Source: Malaya genurostris
Lineage: Eukaryota > Arthropoda > Insecta > Diptera > Culicidae
Length of the DNA stretch: 64,000 nt
NCBI RefSeq assembly: GCF_030247185.1
Contig: NC_080572.1
Coordinates: 129,520,405 to 129,584,404 of the forward strand
Reading direction: 5' to 3'
How positions within the stretch are numbered: position 1 is the first letter of the stretch; each line of letters opens with the position of its first letter. The translations under genes were made by a program, and so were the position numbers. Shown here piece by piece: positions 44,446 to 56,725 of this stretch. The notes below the pieces were generated by a model. The model saw only the letters and a list, made by a program, of their open reading frames with translations, was not told where the DNA came from and did not search any database.

Positions 44446-44878
44446 GTTTTCATCAGGAAACGCATGCATTAAACAAGATTCAAACGATCAATCAACTTCC
44501 GTCGACGTCCAGATTATTTTTATTAATTTTTTTAGTCGAATATTGTTCACGTACCCGACGTTAAAATTTTCTGTGAACTTGACTTAATGTCCCTTCATAT
44601 GAATTGTTTACAATTAATGTTGTTGTTCCGTAATCGTTCCATGCAGGCGATAGTCGCTTGATGCTGCGTATGAATAGCTTTTACATATTGTTTTGTTTTC
44701 ATCAGGAAACGTGTTGGCCACCCATTTTTCAGTAGGCCCGCCGTTCATTTTTCACCGGGCATAGACACCTCAATGGAATTTATTGACACTCAACAAGAAA
44801 GTCAAGGCACGGAGGAAGTACAAAAATCCTTCGCAGAAAGAGCATTAACGATTAATCCGCAATTGTACGAGAGTCTGC
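44446..44878. other. No assigned feature
   Basis: A short word tgttttcatcaggaaacg occurs twice (44445-44465, 44692-44710), suggesting a local duplication. No gene. Confidence 0.35.
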
Positions 44879-44881
44879 TTA

Positions 44882-45142
44882 TGTCGTTTTCGTTTTTAAA
44901 TTGCAGTACACCGGCGTAGCGAAAGCTGCACTGAAACCGTTGTTATCAATTGCACTACACCAGTTCTGCACCGATACCACTGGTGTAGCACTCATCAAAA
45001 GTTCCGTGTAGCTCTATGCAATAGAGTCGTTTATTGTAGTCAAGGGTTACTGTTTATGTTTTCATCAAGAACAAAAATTCTTTTATTCATGCCATGATGT
45101 AGCACTGCGCCGGTGTAGTGCCGTTTAAAAACGAAAACGACA
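44882..45142. mobile_element. MITE, 261 bp, TTA target duplication (PIF/Harbinger-like)
   Basis: Terminal repeats TGTCGTTTTCGTTTTTAAA and (right, as written) TTTAAAAACGAAAACGACA; TTA at 44879-44881 and 45143-45145. Subterminal inverted words ctacaccgg / ccggtgtag strengthen the fold. No coding sequence. Confidence 0.85.
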
Positions 45143-45227
45143 TTAGATTGATCTTGATTCGGAACCGACACCGAACATTGTTTGTTTTATAACCGACGAA
45201 ATTACACCAATATCCCAAATGTATACA

Positions 45228-46838
45228 CACGGAACGACCAAAATTAGCTCTGCGCCTAATTCGTATTACTGTTTTTGAATTAGTTGATTTTAACTACAAA
45301 ATTTCCAAAATAACTATAAAATTAGTTAAAATTGAGAATTTACTTTGCTGAAAACAATTCTTATTTTTGGAGAATGTGTTTAGTTGGCGAATATCCTGGA
45401 CACAAACCAGCAATATTTCTTCTTCTCTGTTCGCAGCTGACATCCGTCAAGCTGCTACTGCGGAAAGGGCTAGTAACTATAGACTATATGCCCTGCTATT
45501 TTATTGGTATAGTTTCCCTTCAAATGCTTAGTTGACACTCATTCACGAAACAACAAACTTTTTTTAACAGGGTTTCATTACATATCGTATAAACATTTAT
45601 CCACGGAACGACCGAAATTAGTTTTGAGCCTAATTCGTATTACTGTTTTTGAATTAGTTGATTTTAACAACAGAATTTCCAAATAATTAAAAAATTAGTT
45701 GAAGTTGAGAATTTACTTTGCTGAAAAAAACTCTTATTTTTAAACAATGTGTTTAGTTGGCGAATATCCTGGACACAAACCAGCAATATTTCAATCCAAC
45801 ACGAAATTCTCACTGACAACTAATTTTGTTATTGAAATCAGAAAATTTGTTTCTATTTATCTATCACCATCATTACTGAAGGACAGCACAAAGAAAATAA
45901 AAATGAAATGGGTTTTATTAAAAAGTTTAAAATTCATGAGAAGTGTCAAAGCAAAACAATCCATTAAAAAGCTAAAACGGACAGTTTGCTTGCTTGCAAA
46001 TTGTTTAGATGTTTTTCGCATGTGTTACGATATATCCATGTATAAATTTCTAAACCGATATGTAATAATGACGTAAACTCTTAGTGGAAAGTGTATTTAT
46101 TCAGAATTTGTGCGCATTTGAAGCGATTGTGCGTAATAATGTTTTTACGCGGAACAGTCAAGTGAGTTTCGAATGTTGCACTCTAATTGTATACGTCAAA
46201 TGATGTTTTTTGTATCTTCCAACCTTCCGGGATACGCCGTCTGGTGTACTACTTGTATTCGGTTTTTGTTTTCCGGGTGCTCAAAATATTCAGTGAGTGA
46301 GTCGATTTTGCGAAGTCGAATGAAGAAAACAGCGATTTAGAAGAAAAATTTTCAAAAAGAAGTTTATGTTTCGTTTATGTCTTTTTCTCCAATACAACAT
46401 CGAATTTATACCTGCCAATAGAGAAAAGACAACCGCGACTGAATTTTTTTTCGGTAGTAGTGTGCCATCTAGTGGCTAGTATTCATTACGGTGTTAACAT
46501 TTTCTCGGCGATAGAGCGCCATATAGCTGCAAATTGCAGAAGCCAATTCAACCATTCATATTGGTTGAAAACAACGTTTTATTTCTCTAATTCAACTAAA
46601 AAATTAGTTGAATAGAAATGAAGTGTGCCTTAGCTAAGGAATGACAGCACGTTTAGTTGGTGAATTCAACTAAAAAAATAGCCATTTCAACAAATATTTT
46701 ATTATTATTAAGTAAATTAGAATTAAAATATCTAAAATAGCAAAAGTAAGATTTTTTTGGTTGTCTCAAAAAATAACCAACTAAAATCAGAAAATCATCT
46801 AATTTTTTCGCCAAAATGCTGATTTCGGTCTTTCCGTG
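45228..46838. mobile_element. TIR element with internal duplication
   Basis: Left end CACGGAACGACCAAAATTAG and inverted right end CACGGAAAGACCGAAATCAG. A ~190-bp direct duplication lies at 45228-45418 and 45602-45792. The flanks (attacacca-tatcccaaat and caattata-ct) are joined in a paralogous sequence at 47775-47820, giving an empty site. Frames inside (45747-46076) resemble nothing I know. Confidence 0.7.
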
Positions 46839-46854
46839 CAATTATAACTTTTTC

Positions 46855-48095
46855 TCATTATCAATCGAGTTCATCTTATATAAATTAAAAATTAATCTTA
46901 AGCACTCAAAATTTACCCTGGGGTAGTAGTCAATTTCTCTGGCGAAACGACATAACATGGAATTTCATCCGAGCTTCCATGACACAAGATCATGGAAATA
47001 TGGGGCTTGATACATTTAAATCGAATCTTAGAAATATTTCCAATCAAATAATGAAATAATATTAATAATTGATACAAAATATACTGAGCTGTAAGTGTTT
47101 AAAACCTGACCACATTTCTACGTGTATTTTTCCTGATTTTCTGAGTTTCTGATTTGCACCCCTATATAAAAAAAAAAGATTTGTTCCACATCAAAAACAT
47201 TTTTTATCTTTTTATTAAATAGTTTGTGACACTAATTTGGGCTCATTTTTGACACCAATTGATTCAGACTGAATCGAGTAGTTCACAAAAGCATTCTACA
47301 GTGTTTATATCACATAGTAGGCATAATTTTTCCAACCAAGCGCTTGACATTTGCGTTTCCTATTTGTATGAGAAGAGTGATGCTAATCTAAAAAACCCTT
47401 CTTAATCCACCTAGTGGTGTGATAATGCCTTTCTCTTCTTTCATAACAGTCTCATGAAAATATATTTCATACTTTTATTAAATAATTTCGGATCACCAAT
47501 TGATTCAGATTGATTAGAGTAGTTCACAAAAGCATTCTTCAGCGTTTATGTCACATACTCGGTATCGATTTTCCAATCAAGCGCTTGGCATTTACGTTGC
47601 CTATTTATATGAGAAGAGTGATGCTAATCTAAAAAAAAAAACTACAAAGATCAGCCCCATGGGGTTGTTCGAGCCGTTGATGTGGAACAAGGCAACCAAA
47701 ATTTCTAATGATCTACAATCAAAAAGTTAAATCAATCCGAACCAACACCGAACATCATTTGTCTTGATTTGCATTTGTTTTATGACCGACGAAATTACAC
47801 CATTATCCCAAATATATGCAATTATATCTTTGTACATATTTGCGATTTCGATAATTAAGCTTCTCTTCGCCAAGCTTGTGTTCAAGTTTTTTATGCAAGC
47901 AGTTTTTTAGCGTTAAGTTTCTCTACCATTCTGCGATTTCGGTTGAAGGGATAAACTATTTCTCATTATCAATCGAGTTCATCTAATATAAATTAGAAAT
48001 TAATCTTAAGCACTCAAAATTTATCCAGAGGTAGTGGTCAATTTCTCATGGGGAAACGACATAACATGGAATTCCGAGCTTGCATGACACAAGAT
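46855..48095 (+). repeat. Locally duplicated repeat blocks
   Basis: 46857-46995 matches 47958-48095 (atcaatcgagttcatct... to tgacacaagatca). 47275-47390 matches 47515-47632 (gttcacaaaagcattct... to gaagagtgatgctaatct). 47035-47190 matches 54140-54285. 47404-47440 is a satellite-MITE head (ccacctagtggtgtgata). Confidence 0.75.
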
Positions 48096-48112
48096 CAGAG
48101 TATACCAATTAA

Positions 48113-48752
48113 GGGCTGAGGCCAGTGTGTTTTGGGGCGTTTTAAAGGGCTATTTTCACGCTTCAAATCTGATTTTCTCAGAAAGGGTGACGAATATCAA
48201 AAAACCCAACAGACAATCTCTTAGAAATTTAGTTTAGATTATTCTGTGAAAATTTCAGAATGGTTGTTTGACTTTAGCGGTCGGGAAAGTCTTTTTTCTA
48301 AAGGAAGAGTTGCATAGCTGAAAACGGAAACTTTCAACTTGTTCATTGAATATCTCGCATTTAAAAGCATGGATCAAAAATCTATCCTGACAATGTCTAG
48401 ATAATTTAGTTTAGATGCGATTAGTGCATAAAAACATATATGTTGTCGTGATAAAAATTAAGTGAATGTTATTCTTGTAATGGTAAGTACGTTTCTATGG
48501 CGGCACCATTTCAGCCTGGTAACGTAACGAAACATGAGAGAGAAATAAAATCGGCTCATCAAGGCTGCCAAACAAGCGGTAGCTTTTTTGGATTTTATGT
48601 GATGTAGTCAAACTTGTAACCGAAAATATCAAAACTTTCTTGGCCACCCGGCCACATCGAGAGTCATTTTACACGTTTACGAGAGAGCATGAAGAGAAAT
48701 GTAATACGCACAGCGAGCGACACGGTTTTACGCTAACAACTGGCATCAGCCC
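48113..48752. mobile_element. TTAA-flanked MITE, 640 bp
   Basis: TTAA at 48109-48112 and 48753-48756; terminal repeats GGGCTGAGGCCAGT and (inverted right) GGGCTGATGCCAGT. piggyBac-type target site. No frame of note. Confidence 0.85.
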
Positions 48753-48756
48753 TTAA

Positions 48757-50168
48757 GGTGAAATGTAGCGGAATGCGAAAATCGCGTTTTTGATCAATTA
48801 TTCAAAAACTAGACCGATTTTCGAAAAACCAAAAACACTTAAGTTTTCGAAATCAAATTTATCATAACTAAGTATTCTTAGAATTTTGAAATTTTGCTTT
48901 GCCGAGCCGTAATTGGTTTTTGGAATGTATAAACGATCACTGTTCCGTCCCACGGGGATGATTTTTGAACTGAAAAGTAGTGTTTGTAGCAGAATTTTAC
49001 AAAGAATCTGAAAATGGAACTCAAAATTATAAAATATTAGCTAAAACAACCGAAATTTGAAAAAGTTTACAGAAACTTTTCCGCATTTTTTTTATTGCTT
49101 GCACGCTGCTGTTTCGTATTGAGGTGGTGTGAGAAATGCACGGTGGGCACGGTGGCATTATATCGTGAGCAAAAATTACATATCAAATAATGACGCGAAT
49201 TTATGCAGCATTGGGTTTTGTGTTGAAATAAAAACGAGTTGAATACAATAAAATGGTTATGGTAAGAAATCGTTTATTTTCTAAGTAACTGTTAATTTAT
49301 AATGCTAATAATGTCCAATTCTCTTGAGTTCAATGCATTGATGTTGCTGAAGCAATAAAGCTTGGCTGTGTAATATCGTATAACAGGTGTTATTTTAGAT
49401 TGTAGCAATTTTTACAGCAAAACTATAACTTCATCATTGACAAGCTACTGAATGAAATGAATACAAGCCAAGTATTATCGCTCATTAACCTGTGATACAA
49501 ACAATGTGATAAAAATTGAGAGTCAGCTTCGAGCCAGTCAGCATGGAAAACTTATTGGAATTCATTGGTTTTTCAATTATTATGAATACAATGAATCAAC
49601 GCTTGATTTTCCTTTCGAAATCTTTTGAATAATAATGAACTACGAAATAGCTTTACATTTTATTTCGTGCCCCAAATATGTGCTTGAGAAAAGATTCACT
49701 AAATAATTTTAACTGCATGGTAAGATGAACTCATGCGAGTCAAGTAAATACTTTTACGTAAATTCTATCTCATCGGCAGGAAAGGCTTGGTGAACTACTG
49801 GCAAAGATATCGAATCCATGCTTGCTACTAAGCTCAGGCCTATACATGGTTAGCAAGTTATTCAATACATATACATATAACCTCATGTTAGTCATTCATA
49901 ATTACTCATGATTTATAGCTGTAGCGTAAGAGTAATCACTAACAATAACGATTGAATTAGCATATATTCAAAGTGTGAAGGATTCAAAAATCCATTACGT
50001 TCAGTCTTTTTTACAAGCCAATATAACGAGAGGTAAACCCACTGCGCTCAATCATTGAAAAAAGTTCTTGTTTCTATGTATCCGTTTTTCTTGGTATGCT
50101 TTGTGCGACGATTCGTTCAACTGAAGCGGATGAAATTTTGCGCGCATTTTATGACGCTACATTTCACC
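48757..50168. mobile_element. TTAA-flanked element, 1.41 kb, abutting the previous one
   Basis: TTAA at 48753-48756 (shared with the neighbour) and 50169-50172; terminal repeats GGTGAAATGTAGCG perfect at both ends. The interior is AT-rich with no transposase frame. Confidence 0.85.
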
Positions 50169-50481
50169 TTAAAGCTTCAAAACGTTTTATGGCACGTTTT
50201 TGTCTTGCTGTCTAGCAACAACCTACCTCTAGCATGCTAGGAATAGGACTGAAACGTTAGCTTTTTTTTTTGCATAAATATCTGTTTATTAATCTTATTT
50301 TTGTGTATTACATCAACATTTTACAGTACAAGTGTTTTGACCCTTTGGCCTTTCATCTTTGTTGTTCATACGATTCGTTATTAATAATAGGTGTTTTAGT
50401 TACTCTTGTTTTACATACTAATGTTTAATCATAATATTTATTTTAATTATTTATAAAATATCTACCTACTTAAAACTATCC

Positions 50482-53154
50482 CTAACCTAATACGTACAAA
50501 TTTTGAATTATTTGTATTTCAGAGATTGAGCACCTCTCTTCAAATATCGTGCAGTATTGTTCGAATTTTTGTTCTAGTATATCCAGGGAGGCCATCTCAT
50601 GTACTTCACTAGTCCTTGTCCAAGGGGGTAGATTTAGAATCATCTTTAAGATCTTACTTTGAATGCGCTGAAGCCTAAGTTTGTGCGTTCGTGCGCAGCG
50701 CCGCCAAACAGGGACTGCGTATTCAATTGCGGGGTAGATGATTTGTTTATAGACAGCCATCTGATTCTTCAGGCACAGTTTAGATGTTCTACAAATCAGC
50801 GGATACAGAGACCTAATGAGTATGCTGCATTTTTGAACGATTTTGTCAAAATGTGACCTGAATATCAGATGTCTGTCAAAGGTGAGTCCTAGATAGATAA
50901 CTTCGTCGCACCATTGGATGACCTCATCACCGAATCGTATTCGGCATTCGTCTGATTGAACAAGTTTTGGAGATCTTGAATGTGGAAACAAGATGACCTG
51001 AGTTTTTGCTGCATTGATCACAATTTTCCAGCTGGTAAAATATTCCGTTAAAGCGTCCAGACCTGTCTGTAGTTTATTCTTCAGAGCATTAATGACACGA
51101 CCTTTGTAAAGAATGGCAGTATCATCAGCAAATTGTGACAGAACACCACGTCCCGGAAGAGGTGGGATATCTGATGTAAAAATGTTGTATAGAATGGGAC
51201 CTAGGATACTTCCCTGGGGTACACCAGCAGGAATAGTAAATCTTTCTGAAAGTGCATTATTCAGAGAAACCTGGAATGCTCTATCTGCAAGATAATTTTT
51301 GATAATTTTAATAATATACATGGGAAAATTATACCTATGCAGTTTAAACACCAGGCCATCGTGCCACACATTATCGAATGCCTTTTCAATATCCAATATT
51401 GCCATGGCAGTCGTTTTGGACACTGATTTGTTTTGCTGGATGACGTTGTTAACCCTTGTGAGTTGGTGGATGGTGGATCTTCCTTTCCGGAACCCAAACT
51501 GTTCTTCCAGTAATATATCCTGTTCATCTGCGAAAGCAAGAATTCGCCTTTGTATTGACTTTTCAAACAGCTTGGATAGTGCAGAGAGTAAGCTGATGGG
51601 CCGATAGCTCTTGGAAAAGGAAGGATCTTTCCCCGGTTTCAAAACTGGGATAACTTTAGCTAACTTCCACATTGAAGGGAAGTAACCAAGCTCCCAGCAC
51701 CTGTTAAAAATTTTAGCTAAGAAGACAAATGAGCGAATACTCAAATGTTTCAGCTCAATGTTGAATGTGTTGTCGAAACCGGGGGCCTTCATATTTTTGG
51801 ATTTTTTCGCAATAGCCATCAGCTCATTCGCAGTGACTCTACTTTCCTCAGGAACTAAGCTGTCTGATTGGTCAACCTCAGCTACGCTATCAGCTACGGC
51901 TCTTTCATGTGGACTAACAATGTTGAGTCCTAAATTGTGAGAACACACAAACTGCTTGCCTAGCGCATTTGCCTTCTCTACTGGTGTGATTAAAAGTATT
52001 CCTTCAGCTGCGTCCTGCGGTGACATCAGAGGAGGAATAGGCTTCGGTTTTTTCTTAAGCACCTTCGTTAAGGACCAGAAGGGCTTTGAATGTGGGAGAA
52101 TTTCTCGAAGCTTTTCCTGGAAGTTCCTGTTGCGAAGCTCAGATATCCTTTCCTGGATTATCCTAGTTAAGTTGTTATAAGAAATCTTCTTATCTAGGAT
52201 GCCAGTTCGTTGATACTGCCTCCGGTAGATATTTCGAAGTCGGATGAGTTTCTTGGTGACACTGTCGATTTGAAGAGAGGAACTCGGCATATGTTGTACT
52301 GGAACCGTCCTATCACGAGCGACTGTGATTGAATGCTGGAAGGAAGATAGGGCCGCATCGATTTCCATCGGGTAATCAAGTGGCAGATCGATATTAATAT
52401 GTTGGTCGGCGATTTGTTGAAATTGGGCCCAATCGGTGCGATAATAGTTCCTCCGAGGTTGAATAGGCACTGTTTCTGGTGAAGATCCCAACGTCAATAT
52501 TACTGGAAAGTGGTCGGAAGATAGCTCGTTGAAGACAACCGGAGAGCTGTCTATGGCGATGTTGCTGATAAATATATCCAAAATGGAATGAACTCCCGAT
52601 CTGGAAAGTCGCGTTGGTTGATCCGGAGCGAGGATGTTGTACTGTCCAGCTTCGTAATCTTCGGCAAGTACGAATCCGTTTCGATTCTGTCTTTTGTTTC
52701 CCCACAGCTCATGCCGTGCGTTCAGGTCCCCAGCAATGATGAATTTGTTCTGTCGTCGAGTGAGCATAGCCAGATCTCGCTTCAATGATGCACACGTACC
52801 ATTTCGAAGATTTGTTTGTTTGGGGCAGTACGCTGCAATGATGATGATGGGTCCCATCGTCGTTGTAATCTCAATTCCGATGGCTTCTATAAGTTGCAAT
52901 TTAAAGGCTGACAGAAGCCTGTGTTGAATGGATCGTTTAATGGCAATGGCAACTCCTTCTCCTCTGGTAGTTGTCCTGTCGAGCCTGTGAATCCTGTAAT
53001 TGGAAATAAAAATAGAAATTTCAGGTTTAAGATGAGTTTCAGTTAGAAGAGCAATATCGGCATTCTTCTCTTGAAGAAAGTCGGATAACTCAGCAGTTTT
53101 GCTCCTGAGTGAGCAAGCATTCCAATTTACTATAACCAACTCATTATATTGCAT
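50482..53154 (-). CDS. LINE family 2 ORF2, endonuclease-reverse transcriptase (890 aa)
   Basis: Complete open frame from the ATG at 53154. The endonuclease at the N-terminus has VIVNWNACSLRSK, LLTETHLKP, GDLNARHELWGNK and SDHFPVILTL. The reverse transcriptase has VIPVLKPGKDPSFSKSYRPI, motif A AILDIEKAFDNVWHD, motif B GVPQGSILGPILYN and motif C FADD in SQFADDTAIL. The C-terminus has YLGLTFD, YPAIEYAVPVW and ILNLPPW. No RNase H domain. It is about as divergent from copy B ORF2 as separate Jockey families are, with the same domain order and an 11-nt overlap with ORF1. All catalytic residues are present. Confidence 0.96.
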   Translation of the reverse strand: MQYNELVIVNWNACSLRSKTAELSDFLQEKNADIALLTETHLKPEISIFISNYRIHRLDRTTTRGEGVAIAIKRSIQHRLLSAFKLQLIEAIGIEITTTMGPIIIIAAYCPKQTNLRNGTCASLKRDLAMLTRRQNKFIIAGDLNARHELWGNKRQNRNGFVLAEDYEAGQYNILAPDQPTRLSRSGVHSILDIFISNIAIDSSPVVFNELSSDHFPVILTLGSSPETVPIQPRRNYYRTDWAQFQQIADQHINIDLPLDYPMEIDAALSSFQHSITVARDRTVPVQHMPSSSLQIDSVTKKLIRLRNIYRRQYQRTGILDKKISYNNLTRIIQERISELRNRNFQEKLREILPHSKPFWSLTKVLKKKPKPIPPLMSPQDAAEGILLITPVEKANALGKQFVCSHNLGLNIVSPHERAVADSVAEVDQSDSLVPEESRVTANELMAIAKKSKNMKAPGFDNTFNIELKHLSIRSFVFLAKIFNRCWELGYFPSMWKLAKVIPVLKPGKDPSFSKSYRPISLLSALSKLFEKSIQRRILAFADEQDILLEEQFGFRKGRSTIHQLTRVNNVIQQNKSVSKTTAMAILDIEKAFDNVWHDGLVFKLHRYNFPMYIIKIIKNYLADRAFQVSLNNALSERFTIPAGVPQGSILGPILYNIFTSDIPPLPGRGVLSQFADDTAILYKGRVINALKNKLQTGLDALTEYFTSWKIVINAAKTQVILFPHSRSPKLVQSDECRIRFGDEVIQWCDEVIYLGLTFDRHLIFRSHFDKIVQKCSILIRSLYPLICRTSKLCLKNQMAVYKQIIYPAIEYAVPVWRRCARTHKLRLQRIQSKILKMILNLPPWTRTSEVHEMASLDILEQKFEQYCTIFEERCSISEIQIIQNLYVLG

Positions 53155-53830
53155 ATTCGATGATGAATTTGCCTGAGGCGTTGATTTGATCCAACCGCGT
53201 TCTGCAGTTTCGTAGTTTTGTTGTCATTGTTTCAAAAATGACGATCAGTTGTTCAGCAGAGAATAAATCACCAGAGTCATCCTTTGCTTGTGGTTGATTA
53301 TTGCCCCATCTAGGAGGGATTTTTGAAGAAGATTCTTTTTGTGATCCAGCGGTTGAATCTTTTGGGTTGCTGCGAGGAAGTGGCGGCAAATTCGGAATAT
53401 CCCTCTTCGGTGGGAGCCGTGGGTAATTAATTTCATCCTTCTGTGGAACATTCTTGCGCGTTGATTGTTTACGGGACGCCTGTTGTCGAATTTTTGTGAA
53501 CTCAGTACGTTTGGGACACGATTTGCTAGTAGATGGATGGTCGCCATCACAGTTCACACATTTTACAGCGATGTCATCTAGTAAGCAATCGTTGGTATTG
53601 TGTGATTCGGCACATTTCCCGCACCGACTTTTCATGTGGCAATTCCTCGCTCCATGGCCGTAGTTCAAACAATTTGTGCACTGTGTGACATCCCGATGTA
53701 CCGGTTTATACATTTGCCATTCGATGATTATGTGAAATAACGATTTAATCGTTTTCAGTTGACTCATGGTGATGGAGCCCTTCTCCAGATGAATCACGTA
53801 CAGTTGATCTCTAATTATTAGTCGTAGTAG
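53144..53830 (-). pseudogene. LINE family 2 gag-like ORF1, C-terminal part
   Basis: Open for ~225 codons from about 53830. It starts within the gag core (RDQLYVIHLEKGSI) and contains three knuckles (CTNCLNYGHGARNC, CGKCAESHNTNDC, CVNCDGDHPSTSKSC) and a Pro/Ser-rich linker. An in-frame TAG near 53845 and the element's end at 53869 show that the N-terminal half was never copied. Confidence 0.9.
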
Positions 53831-54284
53831 GTTATTCGTCTATCCACATCGAGTGTTAGATGACGAATGGAAACGTTAGCTTTAATTTCGCTTCTATTTA
53901 TAGATTCGCGTGCTTCCAACAGCTTCGCTTTTGCATCGATTGACCAATCAGAGCGATGCTCTCTCTTTGATACATCGCTTACTCATTCAAAATCGTCGAC
54001 TATGGCAGGGAAATCCGGTATGCTGGAGATTTTTTGCAGACAAAATAAGACACTGCTAGCTATTAATCAACATTTCAATGATATACAATTCAAAATACAT
54101 GGCTATGAACATTCAAATCAATACGTAGAAATATCTCCTATCAAATGATGAAATAATATTAATAATTGATAAAAAACAGACTGAGCTGTAAGTGTTTAAA
54201 ACCTGACCACATTTCTACGTGTAGTTTTTCTTGAGTTTCTGATTTGCACCCCTAATAAAGATGTGTTCCACATCAAAAACCCTT

Positions 54285-55255
54285 CTTAGTCCACTTAGTG
54301 GAATTTTCATAGATCTTGAAAAACCACCATAGGGGGGAGTACATGAAATTTCCGAAATCGATTTAGATGCCAAAAGTCTTAAAATTGCATGAAACGTTGA
54401 GATGTAGTGTCATCTCGAAAAAAATGTTTTGAAAAAATCGACTTTTTGGGACTTAGAGAAAATATCAATATTTATATGTATATATATCAATATATATAGT
54501 CACAGCCATTTGATCTTCAAACTTGATCAATGACCTAACAATAGCTTACTAACGGGCCTAGACTTGTTAAAATTGGTTAAGCCATCTCCGAGAAACATGC
54601 GCGGTAAAAAAAAACACATTTTGTCGGTTACGTCACTTATTCCATTATATCTCCGGAACCAGAAGTTACAGTCATTTGATCTTCGAACTTGATCAATGGC
54701 CTAATAATAGCTTTCAAGCGAGCCTAGACTTGTTAAAATCGGTTAAGCCATCTCCGAGAAACATGCGCGGTAAAAAAACAACACATTTTGTCGGTTACGT
54801 CACTAATTCCATTATATCTCCGGAACCAAAAGTCACAGCCATTTGGTCTTCGAACTTGATCAATGGTCCGATAGTAGCCTTCAAACGAGTTTGTTAAAAT
54901 CGGTTGAGCCATCTCCGAGAATTTTGCGCGGTAAAAACACAACGCGTTTTGTCAGTTACGTCACTTATACCATCATAACTCCGGAACCAAAAGTCACAGC
55001 TATTTGATCTTCGAACTTGATCAATGGAAAGACAGTAGCTATCAAACGAGTCTAAGTTTGTTGAATTCAGCCATCTCTGAGAAATTTGAGCGGTAAAAAT
55101 ATCTTCGAAAAGTGCACACACATTCACACACAGACATTTTCTGATCTCGTCGAACTGAATCGAATGGTATATAACACTATGGGTCTCCGAGGCTCCGTTC
55201 GAAAGTCGGGTTTTCCAGCAATTTTAATACCTTTCTATAGAGAAAGGCAAAAACG
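54285..55255 (+). repeat. Satellite-bearing MITE family, divergent copy with ~162-bp units
   Basis: Head cttagtccacttagtgg, tail cctttctatagagaaaggca. The word gccatctccgagaa recurs at 54581, 54747, 54908 and 55070 (166, 161, 162 bp apart), each followed by gcgcggtaaaaa and ccggaacca. About 3.5 units. Confidence 0.85.
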
Positions 55256-56430
55256 CGATCCTACAATCGCTTATGAAAATTGATTTGTATATAAACGTGG
55301 TGGAAACAATACATTGTAGAAAAGATAACAATTTAATGTTAGCTACAAACTATGCGCATGCAATTTTATTAGGAGATTATTTCTAGAAGAAATCAGAGTC
55401 CTGGTCAACGTGTGCATCCAACGTATTTTTCGCGGTCATGCAAGAAAGAAGGATTTCGGTAGCATAACAGAGCTACCTAAGAGAACGCGAGGGTGTGGTC
55501 GAATGCGGTGGCAAGTTGAAGACAAAGGGAACCATGGACCCATCAAGATGTCGGAAGTATGAACACAAGAGCTGGTAAATCGGAAAAAGGTATATTCTGT
55601 ATTGAACACCATGATAACGAAATGAAGTAAACGCAGGCGACACTGTTAAAAATGACTTGCTCGGGTGCGCCACAACAGTCCAAAATGCTATACCATGTTT
55701 TACACGCAATAAGACAAGAAGGAAGTAAGCGCAGTCGACACTGTTAAAAATGATCTGTGCCGGGAGTGCCACAACAATACAAGGCGCTACCCTATGTTTT
55801 GCTCAGTGGGCATCATCAAAGATCAATTGAATGCTATGATCAAGCATATAAAATCCAATGTTTATTGTTAAATCTAACACGACATAAAATATTACGGAGT
55901 TTACAACCACGACATCAGATTAAACATTTTTTAAGATACGTTAGATGCCTCAATATATTGTGCGGAATAATGAAGTAATTTCGATGACACCCAAAACTCA
56001 AACGAGACAGCGATCAAATCTTAAACTATGGTCGATAAATCGGAGGATATTCACCGAGATGTTTTGTTATGAAGAGAAAGAAGAGAAGAACGAGCTATTA
56101 TGAAAGAAACCTACAGGGTACCCAGAGTCCGAGACTAGCAACCGTTCGATCAACCCACACATAAGGTACAGACAATAGCGACTAGAAGGCGGAACTGGGA
56201 CTGGAACGGAAGCACACGCTAGAGCATCGTAAGGTTAGAGAAACCGAGTTCATATAATCATATTATGTAAACAGCTGAACGAAAGAAATCTATTACGAAA
56301 AATACGTAAAATGTTAATCCTTTGTAACGGAAATCTTAGAGCTAAAGTTTTTCATTCCGCAAACACAACCTTTTGGTTTACTACCCGCGCGATCAACTTG
56401 ATGGTAGCATCAAGCTCAGTAAGTAAGGGG
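55256..56430. other. No assigned gene; local duplication
   Basis: 55636-55690 and 55735-55800 share cgacactgttaaaaatgayt and gtgccacaaca, and the nearby frames are short. It may be decayed retroelement coding sequence, but no domain is visible. Confidence 0.35.
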
Positions 56431-56435
56431 GTAAG

Positions 56436-56725
56436 TTTTATCATAGATCAAGATCAGGCCGAAAACATATCAAAAGATCTTCCAAAAACATAATTCGCTA
56501 TACCTTAGCTAGTACAGATAGTAAATTAGTGAAGTTTTTACGTTACTCACAGTAGCCTATTTCAACATATTGCATCAGTCAGTAAAAACAGTATTACGGA
56601 ACGAGGATAGCATGTTCAGACAAGTTAATTCATGACATACCCAAACGACACGATCGCGCGGCAATCGCATATATCCATAGCAATCGAAACATGTGTATTG
56701 AGTATATGTGGAGGTTAATTACGGA
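56436..56725 (+). repeat. Dispersed repeat, paired with 26034-26250
   Basis: Same sequence with an extra ~80 bp (56522-56602) that carries a partial repeat of the word agtaaaaacagtat-type boundary. Confidence 0.75.

Larger units (their letters stand above)
50265..53869 (-). mobile_element. Second Jockey-clade LINE (family 2), 5' truncated, ORF2 intact
   Basis: Poly(T) at 50261-50271 marks the 3' end. GAAACGTTAGCTTT at 50251-50264 and 53870-53883 is a perfect 14-bp target duplication. 3' UTR 50265-50481, ORF2 50482-53154, ORF1 C-terminal part from 53144. The last ~70 bp at the 5' end (53800-53869) do not continue the gag frame and may be filler added at integration. The 3' UTR is repeated at 9270-9456. 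Confidence 0.95.
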
